64,000 bases of DNA from Gemmataceae bacterium (GCA_025055795.1 JANWVV010000003.1:1-64000), one strand, 5' to 3'. Shown: positions 49,153 through 59,358, numbered from the stretch's first letter. Notes: generated by a model not told the origin, from the letters alone. Numbers and translations are program-made.

Positions 49153-50061
49153 AATCTACTGCTCCGCTATGTGTTCCTGTGTTTTTAAGCCTCTGACCTT
49201 TTCCTCCAGCCTCAGTCACTGTCCTACCAAACTTTCTCCGAGGCCTTCCATCCATAGTTAGGCAACCGATCTGTAACAATTTACACCACTTCCTGCTAGT
49301 TGTCTTAGAATTCCCATTCAGCCTCTATCCAAATGTTACTCGTCCAACGACTGCCAGTCCAAGGATCACGATTGCAACTCGGCTGGTCAAGTTTGCAAGA
49401 TCCTCAACTGTTTTAGTGGTGTAGGGTTAGTCTCTCTGCATCTGCTTCCCGACGTTAGTATCCGCGTTACATCATACTTTAGCGTGCCACCTTCCCTCGA
49501 CAAGAGGGGGGAAAGTGCCACTCAGTGAATAGGTACGGATCAGGACAATCAAAAATTCAAGAATCGGTCTGCCCTTTGCTATAAGACGACTAAATGATAG
49601 AGCTACCAGCCTTTGCAATAGCGATCCTGAGACTTATTTTATTGATACTGGCAGAAAAGTCTTTCTCACTGCCGGATACGGACGCTTTGCTCAAAACCAC
49701 CTCTCCCCGGCAAACGGATTTTGAATCAGTTAATTCCAACAGCCATACCATAAATATCATAAATTGACTAAACTCACTGATCAAAAGCCGATCGAGTAAT
49801 CTTCTAATTTCTGCGAGTTTCTTGGTGAAAAATTTGGAAGGATCACAGGAACGCTACACACACCAATTAAATTTTACCAAGTTTATATGGAAACTTATTT
49901 TAAGTTCTCAACGAGTAGGCAGCGAGTCATGGTTGATTGAATGGTCTCAATATGTCCACGTAACTTGAGTCATGGGTTAAGGTCGAAACCGAATTGTTTA
50001 AGGATTCTGTGGTTATCGTTCCTGCCAGTGGGCGGAAGTGTGCTAAGTTTTTGGGTGACCC
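49153..50061. other. long divergent intergenic region
   Basis: About 910 bases between rpsO (minus) and the PilZ-like gene (plus), AT-rich from about 49550 to 49950. It must hold the rpsO promoter. I see no ORF with convincing coding character, no tRNA and no strong hairpin. Confidence 0.4.
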
Positions 50062-50631
50062 GTGAAAAAAGTATTATCCCGTTGGTGGCGTATACTCAAC
50101 GAGGAGCTTATGGAGTGGCAGCCGGGGTGGGAACGATACCTCGTGGCTACAGCGGTAGGAGTGGGCGTAACGGTTGCGGTGTTGGCGATTTACTGGTGGT
50201 GGCGTCGCCCCTCGGCTACCGAACGCTTGGCTCAGGCAGCAGAAGAGGCAGCGACCAAAAGGCTCAGGCCTGACCAGGCAGAGATTGAAGCGGCTCTGGA
50301 ATGGGCCCCGCGGCAGATGGCCTTAGCCGAGCGACGGGCTTCGATCCGCCGCAGCGGGGCGGTGGTGCGAGTGACAGTTGCTTCCCCGTTGTTCACGCAT
50401 GGCATCACGGATGGTTTCGTCCTGGACCGTTCCACAGGGGGGCTGTGCATTGCATTGACTAGCGAAGTGCCACGCGGTGTCGTTCTGAAAGTACGGGCCG
50501 CACATGCCCCGGACACCGTCGATTACGTCAACGTTATCGTCCGCAATTGCCGGCGTCAGGATGGGTATTTCGAGGTCGGCTGTGAATTTGAACAAACGCC
50601 GCCCTGGAACGTTCTCCTACTTTTCGGCTAA
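50062..50631 (+). CDS. membrane-anchored PilZ-like domain protein
   Basis: 189 residues. One hydrophobic helix at about 26-47 (LVATAVGVGVTVAVLAIYWW) is followed by a helical linker and a C-terminal PilZ-like barrel. RRASIRRSG resembles the RxxxR c-di-GMP-binding motif and DRSTGGLCI the D/NxSxxG motif, about 35 residues apart, so c-di-GMP binding is plausible. The barrel ends with GYFEVGCEFEQTP. I infer a c-di-GMP-responsive membrane protein; its target is unknown. GTG 50062 was used; ATG 50110, preceded by GAGGAG at three bases, would remove 16 residues before the helix and is an equal contender. Confidence 0.7.
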   Translation: MKKVLSRWWRILNEELMEWQPGWERYLVATAVGVGVTVAVLAIYWWWRRPSATERLAQAAEEAATKRLRPDQAEIEAALEWAPRQMALAERRASIRRSGAVVRVTVASPLFTHGITDGFVLDRSTGGLCIALTSEVPRGVVLKVRAAHAPDTVDYVNVIVRNCRRQDGYFEVGCEFEQTPPWNVLLLFG

Positions 50632-50981
50632 GACCTGCTTTCACCGTAGCAGGCACTCGAGCAACCCAGCTATGCCACGATCCAAATTACCATAACGGAT
50701 ATTGAATGCCGGTAGGATACCGCTTAATCCCCCATATCTGGCCTTCGTTACCGTTTATAGGTAATCATGGTTTCGCCCTGATGTCTATCAAGTGAGCCAG
50801 TACCTGCTTGGGACAGGCAGCCCCAGAGTTATACTATGGTGCCTGAGGGAGTATACTTCACAAGATCCGTCATGATTAACTTGATTGTTGGTAGGACGAA
50901 GGTCCTGAAAGGCGGGTGGAGGAGTCAAAGGCGCATTCAACAGACACTATGAGCAGTCGCGGCAGGCTTTTTGCGGATTAA
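50632..50981. other. convergent intergenic region, nothing recognised
   Basis: About 350 bases between the PilZ-like gene (plus) and the radical SAM gene (minus). No terminator hairpin or gene was seen. Confidence 0.35.
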
Positions 50982-52055
50982 TTAAACATCGCAGGCAATT
51001 GCCGGCCGCTCGTCCGAGGTCAGCAGTGCCCCCTGACAACTGGATCCCCGCCCGGCGGTGCAACCGTAACAATGTTGCCCGATCGTAATCGGCCGGTGCT
51101 GGAGCGGCTCAGGATCAAAGTCCCGAATGTGCTGCGGTAAGCCCGGGGCCAGCCCCATCTGGAGCATCTGGTTGAAGTCACAATCATAGAGCCGACCATC
51201 CCAGCCAACGGACAGCGTTGTTCGGCACATGACCTGCTGGGCCGCAGCGGGATTGTATGCCGCGATGAGTTTTTGCATGTACTCGTCGAACCGGCCTTGA
51301 TGAAGCAAATCGTCTAGGAAGCGACTAATCGGCATGTTGGTCAAGGTATACAGGTTGTGGAAGACAATGCCATAGCGCTGCCGGAGTTCACGACGATAGG
51401 CGACCTCCAGACTGTCCTGAGGTGGCGGTAGGGATGGACCAGCCGGGTTGTAGACCAGATTCAAGCGCAGCTGGCTACCCGGCTGACCGTATCCCAGGGC
51501 ATTGAGTTGTCGTAGAGCAGTGATCGATTGTTCAAAGACCCCCTCCCCTCGTTGGGCATCGACGTTCTCCGGCAAGTAACAAGGCAATGAGGCGATAATT
51601 TCTACCTGGTGTTCAGCCAGGAATTCGGGCAACTGTCGGCAGGGCGGCGTCAGCAGCACCGTCAGGTTACAGCGATCGATAACGTGTCGGCCCAGTTGGC
51701 GTATTTCGCGGACAAACCAACGGAAGTGGGGATGCAGCTCCGGTGCCCCGCCGGTGATGTCGACAATTGCTATGTCGCTGCGGGCCAGAACGTCCCGACA
51801 TAATTGCAGCGTTTCCCAACTCATGATTTCGCGGCGATCCGGTCCAGCATCCACGTGGCAATGCCGGCAGGTCTGATTACATAACTTACCCAGGTTGATC
51901 TGCAGGATGCGGATCCCTTGGGCGCGGAGCGGATGGAGTCCGCTCTCGGCCAGTGCCTCAGCGAAGGGCTTGTGGCCGGCATGGCCTAAAATCTGGCACT
52001 GGTACGCGGGGTCGGCCAGCGGATGCCCCTGACGGTGAAGCGTGAAACGAGCCAT
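50982..52055 (-). CDS. arsS: ArsS-type radical SAM protein
   Basis: 357 residues. The radical SAM motif is CNQTCRHC (Cys59, 63 and 66), within LQINLGKLCNQTCRHCHVDA, the signature context of the ArsS subgroup. Blocks ITGGAPELHPHFRWFVREI and NLTVLLTPPC lead to a C-terminal Cys-rich region (YDCDFNQMLQMG, then CYGCTAGRGSSCQGAL) typical of the DUF3641-like auxiliary domain. ArsS is proposed to attach the adenosyl-derived group to dimethylarsinic acid in arsenosugar biosynthesis. Its usual partner ArsM is not in the window. The start ATG 52055 has only a weak ribosome binding site, but the N-terminus matches the family. Confidence 0.88.
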   Translation of the reverse strand: MARFTLHRQGHPLADPAYQCQILGHAGHKPFAEALAESGLHPLRAQGIRILQINLGKLCNQTCRHCHVDAGPDRREIMSWETLQLCRDVLARSDIAIVDITGGAPELHPHFRWFVREIRQLGRHVIDRCNLTVLLTPPCRQLPEFLAEHQVEIIASLPCYLPENVDAQRGEGVFEQSITALRQLNALGYGQPGSQLRLNLVYNPAGPSLPPPQDSLEVAYRRELRQRYGIVFHNLYTLTNMPISRFLDDLLHQGRFDEYMQKLIAAYNPAAAQQVMCRTTLSVGWDGRLYDCDFNQMLQMGLAPGLPQHIRDFDPEPLQHRPITIGQHCYGCTAGRGSSCQGALLTSDERPAIACDV

Positions 52056-52118
52056 GGTCAGAGCACCACAATGTTGTCAGACCAACCAGGTCTCCATTCA
52101 GTGTCGTGTCCGGAGCGG

Positions 52119-54248
52119 CTAGGGCTTATCGGAGCGACGCGGACCGACATGATCCAAGGAGAAAGGCCGGAAGCCCAACTCCCGCGCTGGCGAGGTTTCG
52201 GACAGGCGAAAGTCTAATTTATCCAATTGACGGAATTGTGGATCGGCAATGCGGGAGTGACTGTCCATGCCTTTATCCCGCCACTGTTGCCAGGTAAGGT
52301 TACCGAAGCGGAGTTTGTCACCGTCCGGTCGCCAATAGAGGTTGTGATCGAAGACGAAGTGGAAGTCGAGGTTGCCGGCCAGGAACTGTTCCCCACGATG
52401 TACCACGATGTTTCGCACGAAACGGAAGCGGGTATGATTTTCCGGTCGGCTGGCCTGCAGGGCATGGTCCCGGGCCCAAGCAAAAATGTTGTTCTGCACC
52501 AGGTTATCCCGACCGTAATGCTGGTGGAAGCCGCCGTGGGTCGTGTTGTACACCAGATTGTTTTCAGCTACGATGCCCGTGGAGCCTTCGTCGAAGTAGA
52601 TGCCCCAGCCTCCGTAGCGTAATGCGGCGATGTCGTGCCACAGATTGTTACGGATCACTGTTCCTTCCTGTCTGCCCAGGGTGTAGATTCCCCCCATGTC
52701 GCTGAGCAGCGGTCCTGTCCCGTCGCTTTTGCGACCGATGTGATGAACATGGTTATGTTCGACGATGTTACCGCCCGCCAATGACTGCCCGTAGCCCCAG
52801 GTCCAGCCAATGCTGATGCCGGTATAGTAAAAATCCGCAATCTCGCAGTGAGCGATGCGATTATTGGAGCTTTGGCCTATCCAGATGGCGACGGCACTGG
52901 GAAAAAAGCAGCCGCCATTGCGCACGGTACAATCGGTAACGGAATTGTGAGAGGTTTGCTCCGCTGGTGTATTACGGATGACTGTTTCGCCGATTTTGAT
53001 GCCGCCAGCCCCCAAATCGGTAAAATTACACCGGCGGATCTGGTTATGAGAACATCCGCGGCTTAGTTCCAGGGCATAAGTTCCGAGTTGTTTGAAGGTG
53101 CACTGGTCAAACGAGCAATGTCGGACGCCTTCGGCGTACACGGCCCCTGGTACTTCAATGGCTGCCTGGGCAAACCCGCCGACCTCACGCCCCCGTTTGC
53201 TGACTTCGGGAAAATACCATTCATTGTGCGCAAATGTGATGCCATGCCAATGGACATGTTCCACCCACCGCCCCTTTGCCGGATCACCGACCATACGGAC
53301 AAGTTGCGACAAAACGGGGGCAATGATCTCGCACTCCCCCAAGGTTTCTCCGGGACGCGATAAATATTCCAACCGACCCGTCCCCCGATCTAAAAACCAC
53401 TCACCCGGCGCATCCATTACTTCCCGGCAGTGTTCCAGATAAAACGGGTCACCGGGCTCGAGGCGGAATACGCTCCGCTTGCCAAACTCCAACAACCGTT
53501 CTTTGTCATCACAACCTACAATCGGCAAACGGGATTCGACCCAGCGATTGAAGACCACGATTTCGGCCTGGGCCAGAGTCGGCCAGCATTTCAAATCACC
53601 ATCCCGGAAGCGAAAACGTTTCTGCCCTTGGTTCCACGGTGTATCTGCTTTTACATCAGGCAGTTCAGCCACGGTCAGCAGTCCCTGATTGGGGTGACGG
53701 GCCCGCACGGCCTGCCGGCCGTTTACCCACAGATGCCGGAAGTACCACTGCCCCGCCTTGACTTCCGGAATATCGACGTACCAGCGGGATGGCGGCGCAG
53801 CACCGCTGGACGTCCAACCAGTCAGACGCCGGCCTCCGCTCAAAACGGGCTGCTCCCCCTGATAGGCCTGGATGCGTAGCGGCGTCTCTGACGTCCCCGC
53901 ATGTTCGGGCGTTAGCACGATCGGCTCTTTCAGAAAGTACACTCCACCCCGCAGAACGATGGTTACAGGTGCCTGGGCGCGTGCCGGCGTCTGCTGGCGT
54001 TGTTGCCGTACCAGTTCCAAGGCCCGTTGCAAGCTCGCCACTGGTCCATCGGTACGTCCGGCCTCGGCCTCGGGCCGACGTCCACTCCAGCGGTCATCCC
54101 CCGATGGTGCCACGTAAAGTACGATCTGCTCCCCATCAGCGGCGGCGACCGGAGACACCCCGCTACCGACGCCGACCCCAACAATCAAGATCATAATCGC
54201 CAGAGTTGCTGATAATCTCCACCAGCCTCCACTCATCTGCCAGCGCAT
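52119..54248 (-). CDS. exported right-handed parallel beta-helix protein
   Basis: 709 residues with a signal peptide (ATLAIMILIVGVGVGSGVSP, cleavage near VAAADG). The mature start LYVAPSGDDRWSGRRPEAEA with PVASLQRALELVRQ is the common opening of pectate-lyase-like beta-helix proteins of planctomycetes. From about 330 to 620 come short repeats with H/N ladders such as CSFDQCTFKQLG, HNQIRRCNFTDLG, NRIAHCEIADFYYTG and NIVEHNHVHHIG. It is probably a polysaccharide lyase or glycoside hydrolase of unknown substrate. AAGGGAAAG precedes ATG 54248. It is the next gene upstream of arsS on the minus strand, but no link is evident. Confidence 0.8.
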   Translation of the reverse strand: MRWQMSGGWWRLSATLAIMILIVGVGVGSGVSPVAAADGEQIVLYVAPSGDDRWSGRRPEAEAGRTDGPVASLQRALELVRQQRQQTPARAQAPVTIVLRGGVYFLKEPIVLTPEHAGTSETPLRIQAYQGEQPVLSGGRRLTGWTSSGAAPPSRWYVDIPEVKAGQWYFRHLWVNGRQAVRARHPNQGLLTVAELPDVKADTPWNQGQKRFRFRDGDLKCWPTLAQAEIVVFNRWVESRLPIVGCDDKERLLEFGKRSVFRLEPGDPFYLEHCREVMDAPGEWFLDRGTGRLEYLSRPGETLGECEIIAPVLSQLVRMVGDPAKGRWVEHVHWHGITFAHNEWYFPEVSKRGREVGGFAQAAIEVPGAVYAEGVRHCSFDQCTFKQLGTYALELSRGCSHNQIRRCNFTDLGAGGIKIGETVIRNTPAEQTSHNSVTDCTVRNGGCFFPSAVAIWIGQSSNNRIAHCEIADFYYTGISIGWTWGYGQSLAGGNIVEHNHVHHIGRKSDGTGPLLSDMGGIYTLGRQEGTVIRNNLWHDIAALRYGGWGIYFDEGSTGIVAENNLVYNTTHGGFHQHYGRDNLVQNNIFAWARDHALQASRPENHTRFRFVRNIVVHRGEQFLAGNLDFHFVFDHNLYWRPDGDKLRFGNLTWQQWRDKGMDSHSRIADPQFRQLDKLDFRLSETSPARELGFRPFSLDHVGPRRSDKP

Positions 54249-54936
54249 GAGCTTTCCCTTTCGTCTCGATGTCAGGTTCCTGGACGTTTCAGCAGCCGTA
54301 AGAATCGATTCGAATTCAAATTGGCCGTGGAACAGGGCTTATCTGGTAAGCCTCGGCCTTGCGGTCAGGCTTGAGTCAGAATGATTACCCAGGCGGGTCG
54401 AAGTTTTGCATCACACGCGACAATCTCACACTTGACAAACCTTGTTTGACTCTTCCATCCGGCTAGTAAAAAGGCAGACATCCGCAGGCAATCGTGATGA
54501 CAGAGGGCAGCTACAGGGCGGGCGATACCACGACACGGTTGTTGTATACAGCGGTCTAAAGCTGAGAACCGGAGACCCAATAACATCTTAAGCTATTTCT
54601 TAAATTATTTCGCTCGGGTCACAGTGCTCAAATATTTTCCTGGGTGTGGATGAGAAATCAGGTTGCAAATAGAAAGCCAACGCATCAGACCTGGGGAAAC
54701 TTTGTTGATGAATCAATGCTTGTCGGAAGGTATGACTTGAGCTGCACATCAGGACGGATAGTTATCGAGCACACGCTGCTTGACGGGTCGGAAGGGTCGA
54801 CGTTGGCACTGCATAGAACAATTGCCTTGGGCACAATTGGATCGGATAATGGGACACAGATCAGGCGTTGAAGTAATCGGGCAGATGGAACGGTCGTGAG
54901 GGCAGATCCCAATCATCCAGTCGGGCGGCAGCTACC
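54249..54936. other. divergent intergenic region, nothing recognised
   Basis: About 690 bases between the beta-helix gene (minus) and the zinc-ribbon membrane protein (plus). Some short open frames exist but none has a start with ribosome binding site plus coding character. No RNA gene was seen. Confidence 0.4.
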
Positions 54937-56844
54937 ATGGCTATTGAGTTTTCCTGTCCGCATTGTCAACATCCGTACCGATTGAAGGATGAGCTGGCTG
55001 GCAAGCGAGCCACGTGCAAAAATCCGGCATGTCGTAAGGTGTTTGTGATTCCAGCACCCGTGGCCTTGCGTGCGGAAGAAATCGAAAGCGTGGCCGTATC
55101 GGTCCTGACTGATGAACCAGGGGCAGCCGTCATCCAAACCGAGGCCGCCATTACGATGCATTGCGACTATTGCGGCCACGAATGGCAGGAGCCCCGGAGC
55201 AAAGCGGGCAAAAACGTACTATGTCCGGAATGCCGCCAGCGACTTCGCGTGCCGGAACCTAAAGGGAAAGAAGCCAGCGACTGGCGTAATGCCCACACGC
55301 GGCTGCCGTCGTTAGCTCGGCAGAACCAGGAAAAGCTGGATGGCGTCATCGATGCTTCGGAGGTCCAATTGGTATCCGGCCAGGCCCTAGCCCAGGCTGG
55401 TGTCACCGAAGTGGAACTGGAACCACGCCCTCTCAGAGAAAAACTTCTGATTGCAGGCCTGGTCGTAGGCGTGGTAGCGTTGATCGCAGGCAGTACTTAT
55501 TACTTGCTTCACCGCCGGCAGGTGCAAAAGGGAGAAGAACTGCTCGTGCAGGCCCAGACATATTGGCAAGAAGGAGCCGACGACCTCAGTAGCGTCGAGG
55601 CCACCCTGGGCAAAGCATTACTGTACCTGATTCTGGCGGAGGAGGCCTTCCATTGGGAAAACCCCGACAAATTCAAACAGGCTTATGCACTTTTGCAAAA
55701 ATCCCGTCAGGAACTCCGCAATGCACCGGCTAGCCCGCTGCGTCACGCCCTTGCTTTGGAAGGGTCCTTTTTGACCTTGCGGTTTGGTGGCGATGCGTCC
55801 CAGGTGGCCGCCCAAACACGCTTGCCTTGGCTACCCGACAGCGGTGGCCGGGCTGCGTTGCTGCGTACCGAGCGGATACGTACCGTCCATGAGGAACTAC
55901 GCCTGTGGCTGTCCTTGCTTCAAGGAGCCGACTATGACTTGCGTCTGGCCGGTGCACGCCGCTTGGGTCGCTACCTGCTTGACCATGATCAGTGGGAACT
56001 AGCCTTGGATGGTCTGCCGTTAATGCTATTCCAGGACAACGAACGGCACGACATCCGGGCCCAATTGGCCCTTGAAGCACATCTGCTGGGCAAGGGGAAT
56101 GAGCGGCTCAGCCGGTTGGCGCGGGAGTTATTGCCCGAGTTTTCCAGCGGCGGCAAGGAGGGAGCTCCTGCTCCTTCTCCGGCCGTACTGGTGTTGTGGC
56201 AGGTAACCGCCGTGGAAAAAGCACCGCCGCTGCCCCCCCTGCCTCCCCAAGGCACCCTGCCGGAGGCTCTCCGCTACGGACACGTCCTTCACTTGAATCT
56301 GCAAGGAGATACCACCTCTGCCCTGAACGTGGCCCAACGGGGCGGCCCGGTTGAATCACAACTGAAAGCCCTCCTCCTGGGCACCGAATGTTGTTGCCTT
56401 CGTCAACAGGGGCAAGTCGCCGATTGGTTGACCGCCGCTGCTACCTTGGTCAGTAGCAGTAAGGGCAAACCCAACGTTCGTTTTGCCGACGGGCAATTGT
56501 TCCGCTTTGGTCAACTAGCTGCGGCTCACAACCGTCCCGAGGCCGCGCAGACATTTGCCGAGGCCATCCGGGACGACGGCCTGCGTAGTTGGGCCGTTGC
56601 CGATACCCTACGGGAACGCTCCCCGGTCTGCAACGAACGCTACAATGACGAGCTGATCCCGATCCCAGCCGACAGTCGCAAAATCGGCGTGGGGCACCTG
56701 TGGGGTCGCTTCTGGATTGCCCGCCACAATGCTCGCCTCAGTGGTGATCGCGCCCAGGAACAGCGGGCATTGTTGGGCTGGTCGCCCCGCTCGGTTTATG
56801 CCTTTGGCTTGGCAGGCCTGGCCCTGGGACTGCAGGACCGCTGA
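54937..56844 (+). CDS. zinc-ribbon membrane protein with helical-repeat-like C-terminus
   Basis: 635 residues. Two N-terminal zinc ribbons, MAIEFSCPHCQHPYRLKDEL with CKNPAC and then HCDYCGHEW with LCPECRQR, are of the MJ0042-like type common in Gemmata-like proteins. A single hydrophobic helix follows at about 169-190 (LIAGLVVGVVALIAGSTYYL). The remaining 430 residues are mostly helical with repeats of Leu/Ala spacing such as ALLYLILAEEAFHWENPDKF and AYALLQKSRQEL, suggesting tetratricopeptide-like packing. I do not recognise a family for the whole chain. It could be a membrane-bound scaffold. The ATG has no clear ribosome binding site. Confidence 0.7.
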   Translation: MAIEFSCPHCQHPYRLKDELAGKRATCKNPACRKVFVIPAPVALRAEEIESVAVSVLTDEPGAAVIQTEAAITMHCDYCGHEWQEPRSKAGKNVLCPECRQRLRVPEPKGKEASDWRNAHTRLPSLARQNQEKLDGVIDASEVQLVSGQALAQAGVTEVELEPRPLREKLLIAGLVVGVVALIAGSTYYLLHRRQVQKGEELLVQAQTYWQEGADDLSSVEATLGKALLYLILAEEAFHWENPDKFKQAYALLQKSRQELRNAPASPLRHALALEGSFLTLRFGGDASQVAAQTRLPWLPDSGGRAALLRTERIRTVHEELRLWLSLLQGADYDLRLAGARRLGRYLLDHDQWELALDGLPLMLFQDNERHDIRAQLALEAHLLGKGNERLSRLARELLPEFSSGGKEGAPAPSPAVLVLWQVTAVEKAPPLPPLPPQGTLPEALRYGHVLHLNLQGDTTSALNVAQRGGPVESQLKALLLGTECCCLRQQGQVADWLTAAATLVSSSKGKPNVRFADGQLFRFGQLAAAHNRPEAAQTFAEAIRDDGLRSWAVADTLRERSPVCNERYNDELIPIPADSRKIGVGHLWGRFWIARHNARLSGDRAQEQRALLGWSPRSVYAFGLAGLALGLQDR

Positions 56845-56885
56845 CCCCGGCCGCTAGGCGTTCCGCTCATTTTCCTGAGCTATGA

Positions 56886-56916
56886 TCAGATTAGTTCTTT
56901 AGCCGAGCTAATCTGA
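56886..56916. terminator. bidirectional terminator hairpin candidate
   Basis: TCAGATTAG and CTAATCTGA pair perfectly over 9 bp around a 13-base loop, between the zinc-ribbon protein (plus) and the epimerase gene (minus), which converge here. No long T tract follows on either side, so strength is uncertain. Confidence 0.5.
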
Positions 56917-57029
56917 GTACGACACCTCACCATCTACGTCGCATACTTGTCTCTGATCGTAAAAGGGACCTTGTTCCATTGCCTCTGCATCGCCATTATT
57001 CGCATGATTTTGTGGTGATGCAAAAAGTG

Positions 57030-57524
57030 TTACTCCAGTTTGTATGGGCTGTTGGGGTCCAATTCGTGCCGGATTTCGTCGACAGGTTCCTGGCGGAGCC
57101 AACCGGCGTACAGCCGGTTGGCAGCGTTGAAAACGAGTCCATCGACGGTGCCGACGTTTTTGTAGGCGTGGACCACTCCCGGCGGAACGATCAGGGCGTA
57201 AGGGGCCGAAGCACCCACTCGGCGGACCTCTTTGGTTCCATGGGTGGAAGAAGTCTTACGGGCGTCCCAAAGGTATACCTCAAAGTCGGAGGGACCAAAA
57301 AAGCAGAAATAATCGGTCTGTTCCCGATGCTCGTGCGGTCCACGGGTCACCCCCGGTCGGGTCAGGGATACATACGCCATGACCGGGTAATGCTTCGGAT
57401 CAATCAGATCCTGGCGGAATAGCTCTACCAGCCACCCTCGGCTATCGTGGTGCAGCTTCAGAGGGATCCACCACACATCCGCGATTGGCCCGCGTTCGAC
57501 ATACCGGGGTAAATCAACCTTCAT
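57030..57524 (-). CDS. dTDP-4-dehydrorhamnose 3,5-epimerase-family cupin
   Basis: 164 residues of the RmlC cupin fold. Recognisable are WWIPLKLHHDSRGWLVELFR near the start, the GxxxRGPHEH-like box GVTRGPHEHREQTDYF, and VPPGVVHAYKNVG, which matches the second cupin strand with its conserved His. The reaction in the family is C3/C5 epimerisation of a nucleotide-linked 4-keto sugar, but the neighbouring rml genes are absent and residues at the active site are not all usual, so the sugar may differ. ATG 57524 follows GAGAG; the frame is open 12 further codons. Confidence 0.85.
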   Translation of the reverse strand: MKVDLPRYVERGPIADVWWIPLKLHHDSRGWLVELFRQDLIDPKHYPVMAYVSLTRPGVTRGPHEHREQTDYFCFFGPSDFEVYLWDARKTSSTHGTKEVRRVGASAPYALIVPPGVVHAYKNVGTVDGLVFNAANRLYAGWLRQEPVDEIRHELDPNSPYKLE

Positions 57525-57810
57525 ATACCGGTCTCTCGACCAACAATAGCTATCCAGCAATAAGGATTAAAAAAAACTTGCCAGCCTAGGCGTGGCCCCT
57601 TCCATGCAACCGTGTTTGTTTCTGCGGTCCGGCTCGCCCTTACGCCAATGTCGTGATTTATACTAAACTTGCCTGCTCCTCTGTGAGGTTTGCTTCCCGA
57701 ACTCCGCCTTGGCCGTGAACCCTTGCCGCTCAGTGGCTTAAGTACCCCGATGGTAGGCATAAAAGCAGGTCAGGACCAAAGGAAAAATCGGGCACCGGTG
57801 TCACGCCGAT

Positions 57811-58188
57811 TCATTCGCTTTTGCCTTTCCCGCTTTTCTCCTCTACCCGAATCCGATTGCGGTCATCGACCATAACGATGAGGGGCTGATGGCGACGGGC
57901 GGCCTTGTTCTTCATCTCGGTGAAAGTTGCGATAATGATTTTGTTACCCGGGCGGATCAGATGGGCACCGGCACCATTAACACACACGACACCACTGCCT
58001 GCTTCCCCTGGAAGGGCATAGGTCACCAACCGAGTCCCATTGGTCACATCCCAAACGTGGATTTGTTCGTAAGGAAGAATATCGGCGGCCTCTAGCAATT
58101 CGCTGTCGACCGTCAGGCTTCCTTCGTAATCCAGGTGGGTTTCGGTCACCGTTGCGCGATGAATTTTGGATTTGAGCATGATACGCAT
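57811..58188 (-). CDS. panD: aspartate 1-decarboxylase proenzyme
   Basis: 125 residues, typical length. The proenzyme self-cleaves at Gly-Ser to form a pyruvoyl cofactor: YEGSLTVD places the cut between Gly23 and Ser24. The pyruvoyl enzyme turns aspartate into beta-alanine for pantothenate. Other blocks are [52 protein letters not shown] and [15 protein letters not shown] 58188 has GGAG at nine bases; the ATG three codons in would also work. No panB or panC is adjacent. Confidence 0.96.
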   Translation of the reverse strand: MRIMLKSKIHRATVTETHLDYEGSLTVDSELLEAADILPYEQIHVWDVTNGTRLVTYALPGEAGSGVVCVNGAGAHLIRPGNKIIIATFTEMKNKAARRHQPLIVMVDDRNRIRVEEKSGKGKSE

Positions 58189-58668
58189 GCCATTGAGCTC
58201 CTGTTGTTAGCCTCTTTGGTCCCTAGCCACGAAGGTTTCCTTGTAGTACGGTGTCATCGATATTGTGACAATAAACTAGCTGTCGACAGGTAGACCTAAA
58301 CGGCAAGACAACCCGCGGCTTATTAACCTGCACGCTATTACCTCAGCCCCATAACCGCGATGAGGGGTGCCTTTCCCATTGGCAACCCCTGTGAAGAGGG
58401 ACGATGACTTTGCCTGCCTTTTTCAACATAAATAACTATCAGACCGGCCAAAGGGAACGGGTAACACCAAAATACACCTAGCCGACACAACCATTACATG
58501 GAGCCTTTGTGGCGGTCAGATTAAACTTTGTTTATATTTTAAAATTTTGTATATGTAACATACCTTAGCCCGATCGTTGCAATTGCTGCTGTCGGCAATC
58601 TAGGCAGAAAGGCTGTTGTTCAGGGTTTATTGGACCAATTACGGTATTTCCGTTGAGGGGTTTGTTCC
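58189..58668. other. divergent intergenic region
   Basis: About 480 bases between panD (minus) and the DUF1080 gene (plus). A very AT-rich 45-base block at about 58520-58565 lies 110 bases before the DUF1080 start and may hold its promoter, but hexamers at standard spacing could not be fixed. No RNA gene was seen. Confidence 0.4.
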
Positions 58669-59358
58669 ATGAATCAGGGCTTGGTACGAGCAGCTATCGG
58701 TGTGATTGTATTTGGTGGGTTGGTTATCGGAACGACTCGCTGGGGGAACTTGCAAGCTTTCATGATCGATGAACCGCCACCCGGGTTTACGGCGTTGTTC
58801 AATGGTAAAGATCTGACAGGGTGGAAACCGACCGGCAAGCCAGACGTCTGGACCGTCGAAGACGGAGTGATTGTCTGCAAAGGAGGTGGGGGTGGATGGC
58901 TGCTCAGCGACAAAGAGTATAGCGACTTTGAACTGCTTTGTCAGTACCGTTGGCGTCAGAAAGGGGGCAATAGCGGTATCGCCTTACGCACCCCCGATAA
59001 AGGGGATCCAGCCTATGCTGGCATGGAAATTCAACTGATCGACGATGAGGGCTGGCCCGGCAAACTCGCCGACTATCAGCACACCGGCTCCATCTACGAC
59101 GTGCAGCCGGCCAAGCCTGCTACCAACAAACCGATCGGCGAATGGAACAGCGTCCGCATTATCTGTCAGGGACGCCAGGTCATTGTAGAGCACAATGGCA
59201 AGGAGCTGGTCCGGGCCAATCTGGACGACTACAAAAACAAGTACCAACGGCATCCGGGGTTACAACGCGAACGGGGTCGCATCGGCTTTCAAAGCTACAA
59301 CGTTCGTGTCGAGTTCCGCAACATTTATCTGAAAGAACTACCGTCGAACAACAAGTGA
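58669..59358 (+). CDS. DUF1080 (3-keto-disaccharide hydrolase-like) exported protein
   Basis: 229 residues. An N-terminal hydrophobic segment (LVRAAIGVIVFGGLVIGTTR) serves as signal or anchor. The DUF1080 domain follows with its hallmark GFTALFNGKDLTGWKPTG, TVEDGVIVCKGGGGGWLLSD, YSDFELLCQYRWRQKGGNSG and EWNSVRIICQGRQVIVEHNG, ending in IGFQSYNVRVEFRNIYLKEL. The laminin-G-like fold is very common in planctomycetes; some members hydrolyse 3-keto-glucosides. GAGGGG precedes the ATG. It sits directly upstream of rplA on the same strand, 200 bases away. Confidence 0.88.
   Translation: MNQGLVRAAIGVIVFGGLVIGTTRWGNLQAFMIDEPPPGFTALFNGKDLTGWKPTGKPDVWTVEDGVIVCKGGGGGWLLSDKEYSDFELLCQYRWRQKGGNSGIALRTPDKGDPAYAGMEIQLIDDEGWPGKLADYQHTGSIYDVQPAKPATNKPIGEWNSVRIICQGRQVIVEHNGKELVRANLDDYKNKYQRHPGLQRERGRIGFQSYNVRVEFRNIYLKELPSNNK

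Noticed and set aside
49590-49784. 64-codon minus-strand ORF in the rpsO upstream gap
   Set aside because: AT-rich, no start signal, no family resemblance.
54644-54871. 75-codon ORF upstream of the zinc-ribbon membrane protein
   Set aside because: No ribosome binding site or known motif; composition looks non-coding.
58392-58482. 25-codon ORF after GAGGG upstream of the DUF1080 gene
   Set aside because: Spacing of three bases to the ATG is too short and the product has no features.
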